DNA from: Candidatus Peribacteria bacterium
GTDB taxonomy: Bacteria; Patescibacteriota; Gracilibacteria; Peribacterales; Peribacteraceae
DNA length: 33,004 bases
Assembly (NCBI GenBank): GCA_943355155.1
Contig: CALREJ010000007.1
Coordinates: forward strand, 1-33,004
Reading direction: 5' to 3'
In this document: positions 1 through 8,400 of the stretch, in pieces
Position numbering within the stretch: position 1 is the first letter of the stretch
How the letters are laid out: every line of letters starts with the position of its first letter
Translations under genes and position numbers: made by a program
Notes under the pieces: generated by a model
Told to the model about the DNA's origin: nothing
The model's database searches: none
Seen by the model: the letters and a program-made list of their open reading frames with translations, nothing else

Positions 1-755
1 TCGATCACGTAGTGGTAGCCGATGTCGCCCCAGCCGCGATTGTCCGCGTGGTAGGTATACAGCGCACGTACTTTTTCGGCACCGGTTCTGGCATCGCCTG
101 TGACAGTGATCGCCGTGTGATGGACGACGAGGAGATTTATTTCTTTCGAGTACTGACGCGGCCAGCGCAGGGTTTTTCCGTTCGCATCTTTTCTCTCCGT
201 TCGCTCTGTTTTAAATTCATCGGGGAAATTTTTCTGTGCGTTCATACAGTCTGCTTCACGTTCACTGACATTGTCTCCGTTATCGTTTGAGACAGGTGCG
301 GCACTGCTCGCAGAGGACGCAGGTTTTGGTTTTATTTTTGACGTGTAGAGCAGTGAATCATCTGCTCCCCATTCTTCACGACTGAGAATATGCGGCATGC
401 CGGGGTCATTCTTTGCTGCAATCAGGTAATGCGCAGGTTCATGTGAGACCGTGATGGGATGCACAGCAGACGCATCGATTGGTTTTGAAAATTCTACGTC
501 TGTGACTCCGCCCTGAAACATGATGAGATTACTTTCCTGCAGCGTCGGATCTTGTTCATTTTCTACGTGCAATTCTTTCCACGCGCCCCAAGAATTTCCT
601 TCCTTTGCTCGCACGCTGATTACGTCTTGCTGATGCGGAAAATGCACGCTCAGGGCATCGATTGGCTCTGAAAAATGCTGCAGGTGCGTACTTTGCTTTT
701 CTGTCGGCAGAAAAAGGAGAAGCGGCACTGCGATCAGGAGGAGACTTTTTTTCAT
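1..755 (-). CDS. N-acetylmuramoyl-L-alanine amidase / PGRP-like protein, C-terminus truncated by window edge
   Basis: Manual minus-strand translation from ATG at 755: MKKSLLLIAVPLLLFLP... signal-like start, then ...SREEWGADDSLLYT... and LLVVHHTAI...ADNRGWGDIGYHYVID, typical of the amidase_2/PGRP fold. Open to the window edge. Overlaps the upstream glycosyltransferase stop by 4 nt. Confidence 0.85.
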   Translation of the reverse strand, partial: MKKSLLLIAVPLLLFLPTEKQSTHLQHFSEPIDALSVHFPHQQDVISVRAKEGNSWGAWKELHVENEQDPTLQESNLIMFQGGVTDVEFSKPIDASAVHPITVSHEPAHYLIAAKNDPGMPHILSREEWGADDSLLYTSKIKPKPASSASSAAPVSNDNGDNVSEREADCMNAQKNFPDEFKTERTERKDANGKTLRWPRQYSKEINLLVVHHTAITVTGDARTGAEKVRALYTYHADNRGWGDIGYHYVI

Positions 756-1885
756 GCGGCAACAGTAAACAGTTCTTCGTAACAATCCACCATCTTTTTC
801 ACCGAGAATTTTTCTCCAGCAGTTTTTTGTCCTGCAGCTGCTATTTTCTTTCTCAGACCTTCTTCTTTATATCTTGAAATCGCTTCTTTCAGCTCCATCG
901 CAGAATTTGCTTTGACGATCAGTGCATCTTTCTCGTCTACCAAAAAACTCGCGATACCACATTGATCGGTGACAATCACGGGTGTGCCGACGGCCATTGC
1001 CTCCGCCGCAACCAGGCCAAAGGGATCGTTATCCCGAGACGGTAAAATCAAAACATCTATTCCTTTGTAAAACGCACACACATCGTCTGTGTGGGGAATG
1101 AGTTTGACGCGTGTACTCGTGGAACTGTTGATACGCGCAGCCATTTTATTTACAGCATCTTGTTCTGGTCCCTGCCCAATGAGCGTGAGCTGAAGATCCG
1201 GAATTTCCGCGACGGCATTGAGTAACACGTCGACTCCTTTTTCGAACGAAAGACGGGCGATGCAGCCGATGTGGAGACTTCCTCTTCCTAAGGATTCAGA
1301 GGAATTTTTCTTTTTACCCCTCTCCCTAACCCTCTCCCTCGAGGAGAGGGAAACGCCATTCGCAATCACGGTGATTCTCTTCTTCGACACGCCCAGCTTT
1401 TCATAGATTTTTCTGCTGAGATCAGACACGACGATCACTTTGGCGAGTGCACTTTGTTTCAAAAAAAGCGGGAGCCATGGATTATGCGTCAGCCATTTTC
1501 CCACGCGATCGTGTTCGATCCAAAAGACCTTTGCGCCGCTTTCTACTGCGATATCCGTGAGAAGGAGTTTTCCCGTCATACTGAGCATCACCACAGCATC
1601 AACCTTTTTTACTTTCATAAAAATCTTCCGAAGTTTTCTGCGCATGCCGCCCTTTCTCCAGTAAAAAGAAATCGCATTCCATTTGGTCACGGGAGGCGCG
1701 CCGATGTCCCACTCGACGACAGGAATTCCTTCCGATCTGCACGCAGCAATAATCGCATCGCAGCTTCCGGCAAAACTCACCGTGTGCCCGCGCTTCATCA
1801 GTCCCTGCATCAGTGACATCGTCTGCACTTCCGCTCCGCCGTTTGGGATGCTTTCTAAAGGAAAACGAGTGAAGAGGATGTGCAT
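752..1885 (-). CDS. Glycosyltransferase family 4 (group 1)
   Basis: ORF 752..2056; likely start MHILFTRFPLESIPNGGAEVQ at 1885, since the upstream extension is REPIN-derived. Contains GxGPE and the EAMAVGTPVIVTD motif. Confidence 0.88.
   Translation of the reverse strand: MHILFTRFPLESIPNGGAEVQTMSLMQGLMKRGHTVSFAGSCDAIIAACRSEGIPVVEWDIGAPPVTKWNAISFYWRKGGMRRKLRKIFMKVKKVDAVVMLSMTGKLLLTDIAVESGAKVFWIEHDRVGKWLTHNPWLPLFLKQSALAKVIVVSDLSRKIYEKLGVSKKRITVIANGVSLSSRERVRERGKKKNSSESLGRGSLHIGCIARLSFEKGVDVLLNAVAEIPDLQLTLIGQGPEQDAVNKMAARINSSTSTRVKLIPHTDDVCAFYKGIDVLILPSRDNDPFGLVAAEAMAVGTPVIVTDQCGIASFLVDEKDALIVKANSAMELKEAISRYKEEGLRKKIAAAGQKTAGEKFSVKKMVDCYEELFTVAA
1317..1352. repeat. Dispersed CCCTCTCCCTAACCCTCTCCC...GGAGAGGG palindromic repeat, in-frame within the glycosyltransferase
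   Basis: cccctctccctaaccctctccctcgaggagagggaa; a related copy in the opposite orientation is at 19385-19420. Encodes SLSSRERVRERGKK between the two GT-B lobes. Confidence 0.8.
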
Positions 1886-1940
1886 GCGATGAGTATTATG
1901 TATTACGTATAAAGTATAAAGGGGAAAGAGAATGTACCTT

Positions 1941-2047
1941 GTAGAGACGACCCGTTGGGACGTCTCGATGGGATCGAATGTCGCGAGCTCACATATGCAC
2001 GAATTGTACGAACTACCAACGGAGACGTGCGCGCCGCACGTCTCTAC
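1941..2047 (+). repeat. Full-length REPIN (two inverted REP hairpins, GTAG at both outer ends)
   Basis: GTAGAGACGACCCGTTGGGACGTCTC ... GGAGACGTGCGCGCCGCACGTCTCTAC; same 107-nt length and near-identical ends as the inverted copy at 13681-13787. Confidence 0.88.
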
Positions 2048-2424
2048 GGATTCCATTCATCGAGCAATTCCATCACCACCCTCTCCACCCTATCTCCTTC
2101 ATCCGACGTGCAAATAAACGCCTCCGCTCCAGCCACCTTCGCTTCTTCATTATTTTTTGCGTTGTCGCCGGAGCTCACGAGTGCGATGCGCGCAGCGGGA
2201 TTTTTCTTTTTTAGATACGCGATGACAGCGGGGCCATTTTCTTTTGGAATGTAGTAATCGACGAATGCAAAATTGATTTCGGGATCCAGATCGATGATGT
2301 CCATTGCTTCCTTGGTCGTCTGTGCGATGTAGAGAGTGCCGTTCCAGTGTGCTTTTTCCAGAAGCGATGTCAGCAGCGCGATTTTTCCGGATGAATCATC
2401 GGCGATGAGAAAACTGTATTTCAT
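2044..2424 (-). CDS. Stand-alone response regulator receiver (CheY-like) domain protein
   Basis: MKYSFLIADDSSGKIALLTSLLEKA...FAFVDYYIPKENGPAVIAYLKKKNPAARIALVSSGDN; acidic DD pair, phospho-acceptor D in FVDYYIP, and S in the T/S position. Start at 2424 overlaps the upstream stop (ATGA). Confidence 0.8.
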   Translation of the reverse strand: MKYSFLIADDSSGKIALLTSLLEKAHWNGTLYIAQTTKEAMDIIDLDPEINFAFVDYYIPKENGPAVIAYLKKKNPAARIALVSSGDNAKNNEEAKVAGAEAFICTSDEGDRVERVVMELLDEWNP

Positions 2425-2816
2425 GCGATGTCCGGTAATTTTGCAATCAGTTTTTCGAGGAATGCGACGATGTCTTTCACCGACGTGACCGATGCATCGA
2501 ATGCAAAGTCGTAGCCGTCTTCGTCCCCTTCGCCAAGATGCACGGCAACGCAGTAGGGCGCGAGTTCTGTCCGTAGAAGAATCAGATGTTCCGGCGCTGC
2601 CGGCATCGAAAGAATCAAATGTAAATCGTCTTTCCCCAGTTCCTCCGCGCACCGCTTCACGAGCTCCACATGCTGCACAATATTTCCTTCATTCTCGGGC
2701 GTTGTCTCCGCAATCACCTCCATTGCCAAGTGTTTCCACGCGGGCATCAGCTGCGAAACCTGCTCCGCAATCGAAGCCCGTGCCATCGCCGACGCACCAT
2801 CGAGGAGGATGACCAT
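2421..2816 (-). CDS. Small P-loop-kinase-like protein with degenerate Walker A
   Basis: MVILLDGASAMARASIAEQVSQLMPAWKHLAMEVI...; layout resembles APS-kinase/AAA_33 but GASAMARAS replaces GxxGxGKS. The extension upstream of 2816 is REPIN-derived. Confidence 0.5.
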   Translation of the reverse strand: MVILLDGASAMARASIAEQVSQLMPAWKHLAMEVIAETTPENEGNIVQHVELVKRCAEELGKDDLHLILSMPAAPEHLILLRTELAPYCVAVHLGEGDEDGYDFAFDASVTSVKDIVAFLEKLIAKLPDIA

Positions 2817-2892
2817 GGTGATAAGTATAATTGAGAATGGATCCTTCGGCGAGCTCAGGATTGAGAATGGAGAATTATTTCGCATCCCAATA

Positions 2893-2985
2893 GTAGAGAC
2901 GACCTGGTAGGGCGTCTCGATGGGTTCGAATGTCGCGAGCTCAGACAATGAAAGATCAATAATCACAACTTGTAACGTCTCCTTG
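2893..2985 (+). repeat. Decayed REPIN copy
   Basis: GTAGAGACGACCTGGTAGGGCGTCTCGATGGGTTCGAATGTCGCGAGCTC matches the left half of 1941-2047; the right hairpin is degenerate (aacgtctccttgtcgtacg). Confidence 0.72.
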
Positions 2986-3006
2986 TCGTACGATAGAGTG
3001 TGGTGC

Positions 3007-3168
3007 ATGAGTCCCGTGCGTAAAAAATCACTTTCTGTGGAGCAGGATATCATCACTCTTTTGCGTCCGCGCAATGTGCTTATCGGTTTACTGTGTGCAG
3101 TGCTTGTTGTGATTTTTACGTTTGTCGTTCCCTTTATTTTGCTCGCTCTCAGTCACTTCGGATTATGA
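3007..3168 (+). CDS. Small single-pass membrane protein
   Basis: MSPVRKKSLSVEQDIITLLRPRNVLIGLLCAVLVVIFTFVVPFILLALSHFGL; stop overlaps the next gene's start. Confidence 0.5.
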   Translation: MSPVRKKSLSVEQDIITLLRPRNVLIGLLCAVLVVIFTFVVPFILLALSHFGL

Positions 3169-3461
3169 TGCTGCCAGAACTTTCACCTATCTATTCCCGC
3201 TGCGGCAATGGCGCGCTGCAAAATGTGCTGACGGTGTTCATCGTCCTCATGTACGCGCTCCTCGCCGTCGGCCCCGCGATCATCGCATCCACTGGCCGCG
3301 GCATGAAAACATTTCTCTCGATAATGATCGCGCAGGCACTCTGGTACATCATTTTCTTTATTATCATGCTGGTGTCATTTCGCATATGGGTGACGCACAA
3401 TGATCCGTATGGATATTATCAGGGGAGGGGCGTGAGTAATGTGGTGGAGTCGGGGATTTGA
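3165..3461 (+). CDS. Small multi-pass membrane protein
   Basis: MMLPELSPIYSRCGNGALQNVLTVFIVLMYALLAVGPAIIASTGRGMKTFLSIMIAQALWYIIFFIIMLVSF...; two or three hydrophobic segments; overlaps the preceding ORF. Confidence 0.5.
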   Translation: MMLPELSPIYSRCGNGALQNVLTVFIVLMYALLAVGPAIIASTGRGMKTFLSIMIAQALWYIIFFIIMLVSFRIWVTHNDPYGYYQGRGVSNVVESGI

Positions 3462-3511
3462 GAAATAGCGTGTCATGGTGAGATGAGCCTCTTTTAAGTC
3501 TTACATCAAAG

Positions 3512-3561
3512 ATTTTTTGTGTCAGTCTGAGTTGGTCGAAGACTAGACACAAAAAATTCCT
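3512..3561. repeat. Dispersed 50-nt inverted repeat (terminator-like hairpin), copy A
   Basis: attttttgtgtcagtctgagttggtcgaagactagacacaaaaaattcct; identical 50-mer at 20136-20185; stem TTTTTTGTGTC-AGTCT / AGACT-a-GACACAAAAAA. Confidence 0.85.
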
Positions 3562-3677
3562 TCTGCTTGTTCTTTCTTGTCAACGGCAACAAGAAAGAAC
3601 CAAAGAAATGCTCCGCCGCCAATCCCATCGACCGCTGACCCCTCCACCCCCCGTGGCGGCAGCACACACTCCTTTTT

Positions 3678-4979
3678 TTATCTCTTCTCAATCCTCTCCT
3701 TCCCACCCATATACGGCCGCAGCACCTCCGGAATCGTCACAGATCCATCCTTATTCTGATAGATCTCGAGGATTGGGATTAAAATTCTTGGGCTGGCGAT
3801 GCAGGTGTTGTTTAAAGTATGCACGAATTTCTTGGTGCCATCGCGGTCTTCGTATTTGATGTTGAGGCGGCGGGATTGGAAATCGTAGAACGTTGAACAG
3901 CTATGTGTTTCGCCGTAGCCTTTGCGGCTTGGCATCCATGTTTCGATGTCGTTTTTGTAGACTTGTCCGCGACCCATGTCGCCGGTGCAGACGTCGACGA
4001 CGCGGTAGGGTAATTTCAGCGCTTGGAGCACCTCCTCTGCGTTGTTCAGAAGTTCCGCGTGGAGTTTTGCAGATTCATCGACATCGTTTCGGCAGAGCAC
4101 CACCTGTTCGACTTTTTGAAATTGATGGATGCGATACAGTCCGTGCGCGTCTTTGCCGTAGGTGCCGGCTTCGCGACGGAAGCAATTTGAAATGCCGCAG
4201 TAGCGTTTGGGGAGTTCTGCTTCTGTCAGTGTTTCTCCACTGTGGTAACTTGCGACTGCGACCTCCGATGTCCCAATCAGAAATAACTCGTCACTTTCCA
4301 TTGCGCCGCCGATTTCTTTTTGTACTCCTACTGCGTACGCCTGTTCTTCGCCACCGGGGAAATAACTCGTTCCCATCATTGCGTCATAATTGGCCATGAG
4401 GGGCGGTAAAAACGGGGTGTAGTTTTTTTTGGCGAGGTGATCGAGCGTGAACATCAGCACCGCCATTTCCAGTCGCACACCGTCCCCTTTCAAAAAGTAA
4501 CTGCGACTGCCTGCGATTTTGACTCCGCGGGGAATATCGAGGATGTCGAGATCGGTTGCAAGAGTGACGTGGTCTTTCGGTTCAAAATCAAATGTCGGAA
4601 GGGAACCAACTTTCCGTATTTCCACGTTTTCGGTGTCGTCTTTTCCAACTGGAACTTGGGGTAACGGAATCCCCGGCATCAGGAGCAATGTGTTGTTCCA
4701 TTCCTTTTCGATCACTGCGAGTTTTTCCTCTGCGATTTTTAATTTCTCTCCGACGTCTTTCATATCCGCAATCGCCTTCTCGCGCTCATCGCCTTTCATT
4801 TTGGGAATTTCCTTGCTCACGGCGTTTTTGTTTGCGCGCATTTCATCGACATGTGTAATGAGTTGGCGGCGCTCCTCATCGAGTTTCAGAAACGCGAGCA
4901 CATCAATCTTGATCCGCTTTTTCGTGGCGGCATCTTGGTAGGCTTCGGGGCGGGCGCGGAGGTCTTGTAGGTCGATCAT
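3678..4979 (-). CDS. serS: Seryl-tRNA synthetase
   Basis: MIDLQDLRARPEAYQ...; class II motifs FRREAGTYGKDAHGLYRIHQFQKVEQ and ...YGETHSCSTFYDFQSRRLNIKY...HTLNNTCIASPRILIPILE. Start placed at 4979. Confidence 0.96.
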   Translation of the reverse strand: MIDLQDLRARPEAYQDAATKKRIKIDVLAFLKLDEERRQLITHVDEMRANKNAVSKEIPKMKGDEREKAIADMKDVGEKLKIAEEKLAVIEKEWNNTLLLMPGIPLPQVPVGKDDTENVEIRKVGSLPTFDFEPKDHVTLATDLDILDIPRGVKIAGSRSYFLKGDGVRLEMAVLMFTLDHLAKKNYTPFLPPLMANYDAMMGTSYFPGGEEQAYAVGVQKEIGGAMESDELFLIGTSEVAVASYHSGETLTEAELPKRYCGISNCFRREAGTYGKDAHGLYRIHQFQKVEQVVLCRNDVDESAKLHAELLNNAEEVLQALKLPYRVVDVCTGDMGRGQVYKNDIETWMPSRKGYGETHSCSTFYDFQSRRLNIKYEDRDGTKKFVHTLNNTCIASPRILIPILEIYQNKDGSVTIPEVLRPYMGGKERIEKR

Positions 4980-5110
4980 GTGTGGCAGGATACCGTAGAG
5001 AGGTGTGGGGTGCACGAGCTCTTCTTGCAAGAAAAACGAGTAATAAAATACTATAATAAAATATAAAGTAAATATCGCAAGTTTACATACGCATATTTCG
5101 GCTTCGGGAA

Positions 5111-5139
5111 TTGAAAAAAGAGCTTTTTTTTGGTATAAT
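5111..5139 (+). promoter_or_regulatory. Sigma70-type promoter for the 5150-13391 operon
   Basis: TTGAAA (5111-5116), 17-nt spacer, TATAAT (5134-5139) with an upstream TG; ATG lies 11 nt after the -10 box. Confidence 0.7.
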
Positions 5140-5149
5140 TCTTGGATTT

Positions 5150-5476
5150 ATGTCCAAACAAACACTACCAATTTTGATCGGTCGTTCGCGCTTTCTGACG
5201 GATGAACGAAAAAAGCAGTTGATGCAGATGGTGCCGAGTCTAGAGGATCACCAGACAGAAAAACTTGAAGACGTACTTTCCAGTGAAGCCGAAATGACCG
5301 ATGCGATGACGACGCGTGTCGTGACGACATTGATTGAAAAAAATGATACGGCCGGAATGGCTGAGCTGGATAAAACGCTCAAGTCATCTGAAAAAAAACT
5401 GAGAGGAATCGACGAGGAATCTGAACGCACAGACGAATCACACACACTTACCCATTTTTTTGACGAAGCAGCATGA
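5150..5476 (+). CDS. Hypothetical protein, first gene of the giant-protein operon
   Basis: MSKQTLPILIGRSRFLTDERKKQLMQMVPSLEDHQTEKLEDVLSSEAEM...; charged and helical; stop overlaps the next ATG (ATGA). Confidence 0.65.
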   Translation: MSKQTLPILIGRSRFLTDERKKQLMQMVPSLEDHQTEKLEDVLSSEAEMTDAMTTRVVTTLIEKNDTAGMAELDKTLKSSEKKLRGIDEESERTDESHTLTHFFDEAA

Positions 5477-8400
5477 GCCCCGAACAGCACTTTGACCGGC
5501 AGGACAAAGATATCCAGCGCGAGCAGGCGCGGGTCGATGCGCTCGACAAAAAAACTGATCAGAAAATTCAGACTAACAAAGAATTAACAACGACGTACAT
5601 TGATCGCGTGAATAACGTACAGGGGCATCTGAGAGACATTCAAAAAAAACTCACGATCCGGAAAGATATGCGTTCGCCCGAGTGGCAGAAACTGGAAAAC
5701 ACGTCGACGAAAGTGGCGACGGATATGATCAATGCACTGAAAATTATTGATGAAAAAAATGTGACGGAGCAGGCGGATGCATTCAATGCGAAGGTTGATG
5801 AATTTTTGGCTGAGATAAGCGGAATGGAAACAATCATTCTTCCGGAAACTTCCACAGAAAAAGAGGCAATCCCTCTCTCTGCAGAAAAGATATTCAATCT
5901 GTGGGGAATCACCGAAAAAACAACACCCGATTTTCAGAAAAAAGTTGCGAAAGCTGTCGAAAATTACGGAGTGGATGCGATTCGGAGAGTGCAGACATCA
6001 CTCGCACTTCTTCAAAAACTTCCTCCACAGATTGTCAAAGCATTATTTCCTGAGCTCGAACGTCTTCCATCGCGAGGTGCTGTTGCCGGACAGCTGATGT
6101 TTGGAACGCTCGACAAAGCATCTCCCCTTTTGCAGAGTCCCGAGGAACGTGTCCGTGCTGCGCGGGAAAAAGGAAACGATCAACTGTCGACGCTGCAGGA
6201 TAGTCTAAAAGAAAAACAAAAAGAGGAAGCGGATGCGGTGAAGATACTGAGCACACATACAACAGAGAGCGCCAGTGATCAAAAAATTCAAAAAGATATT
6301 CGCGTGGTGACGGGTGTCCGATCTCAGATAAAAAAGCTGCAGCAGGAGATGGCGCCGGTCGGGCAGCGCATTGTGGTTTTGGATCTTGCGATGCGCCAAA
6401 GTGCGATTGCAGATGCGCGCTCGGGTGGGCGTTCCGAAGAAGCAAATCGGCTTACGATGCGTGCGTGGGAGGAATATGGACCGGATTTGCAAACCATGGA
6501 TCCTGCATTCTACGAAGAAGTGAAGACAGCTCTCGGGACGCTGAAACAGGAAAAGAAACTCACTGCCTTCGAAGAAAAATTATATGGAAAGACGTACACG
6601 TATCAGCAGTCACTGGAGGCCGCGGTCGAAAAACAAAATGCGATGGGTGACCTTCCCGATGTGATCGATCAGTTGCGTGCGAACAGACCCTTTACGATGA
6701 GCGCCATCACCGCGGGAGTTGATTTTTTCAAAGACGGACTCGAAGTAAGAAATGCCAAAAATGATGATATTTCAACTGTGATGAAAAGCTATAGCTACGT
6801 TACCATCACGAGTATTGATGGAACGAAAATTACGTGTGCACTCGGAACAGACGGAGCTACAGCATTGCAGAAAATTCCTGCTGGAACAAAACCCATTCTT
6901 CTTCGGGATGTTCCGGGTCTGAACTTTCGACTCGACGGCAAAAAATCAACGATCAAAAGCACACAGCACTTCACCTGCACGAACAAAGAAGTCTTGCCAT
7001 CTGTGCTTCAAAAGGCGGATATCGGGTATGTTGATAACCAAGGGAAAGTTGTCGATAGTCAGGGGGAACAGGTGGATATCACAGCGTTACAAGATGCGGA
7101 GTTCGTAGAAAAACAAATTGCGCGCCAGAGAGCATTTACCGTGCGTACGTATGCGGCACCCAATGGGACGCCGCTTCGCGATTCCAAAAATCAGCCGTTT
7201 GACAGTGAACTTTTCACTCTCAAAACTGCCGCGGGAAAAACATATGAAGGAGTCATGATCAGTGCGTCTGCGAAGAAAAAAATTGCGGAAGTGCCGCCTG
7301 CCGGTATGACACTGGTGCTGAAACGTCCTCTCGAAAATATTCAGCTGAGTGCCACTCGTTTCGAAGGAGGCGGCCGCTACAGCGCTCCCAAAACTGTGCG
7401 TAAAGTGTTACTGGCAGACACCATCGAAGACACTGATCTCCTCTACGCAAAAACAGAAGGCGACACCCTGCAGATGCAATCGGTGAATGGTGAAAAATTA
7501 CCGGATGCGTCGATTGCACAGACGGAAAAACAGCGCGACGAAAACACGCGTGATGTGCTCCGCTCACTCGACCGCGATCCCGCTGTGCAGAAAATGAACA
7601 GTCAGGCAGGAGGATTACAACATACCTTGGTGCAATTGCAGGACATGCTTGCTGCGGGAGGAAAGGGTTCAAAAAGACAGGCATTCGTGGACTTTGCCCG
7701 TGACGCGGCGAGGCCTGCGCTCGACATGATCAATAGTCCGGACACCTTGCAAAATTTGCAGGAACTGAAAGGCAGATTGATGCTCCTCAGAGACAGCAAT
7801 ACCGGTATTGCACTCAGTGGATTGGAACAGGAAATCGATCAGCGCCTACGTGCGATCGACGGATTTATCGCACAGATCGAGAGTGGGGCGGTACGTAATA
7901 TTCTGCAAACAGTGCTCGATGCTTCGAAATTTGATGCGGATACGTGGAAGAATTGGATCCTAAACGACGGAGCGAAACTCCTCATCACCATTGCCGCCGC
8001 CGTTGCTGCAACTGTCTATGTCATTGCAACATTCGGAACAGGCGCGCTTGTCCTTGCTGCGGTTGCAGGAGCAGGGGCGGGGTTGATTGGTGGCGAACTG
8101 GCATCGGAAGCGGTCTACTATGGAAATCAATTTTTGAGTGAGGATGTTCGGAGCGGCAAGGTGACATTCACCGAACGTTCCGCATATGGAAAAGCAATGA
8201 GTGGGGTGAAGATTTTTGATCCTGCAACGAACACATATGTGGACATGGATTTCAATCGGGATGTGCTCAGTCCCTACGCGCAGCAATTTGCGATCAGCTT
8301 TGCGACGCAACTTGTGACGATGGGGCTCGTGAAAGTGAGCGCCTCATTCACATCAAAACTCGTCAGTAATTCCAAGCTCGTGCAACAGCTCGCCGATACA

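Noticed and set aside
12-290. 92-aa plus-strand ORF
   Set aside because: Antisense to the clearly coding amidase/PGRP frame.
1886-2056. N-terminal extension of the glycosyltransferase ORF
   Set aside because: Encoded by the REPIN and flanking intergenic sequence; the natural start MHILFTRF is at 1885.
3893-4399. 168-aa plus-strand ORF antisense to serS
   Set aside because: Arg/Cys-rich shadow composition; serS is unambiguous on the other strand.
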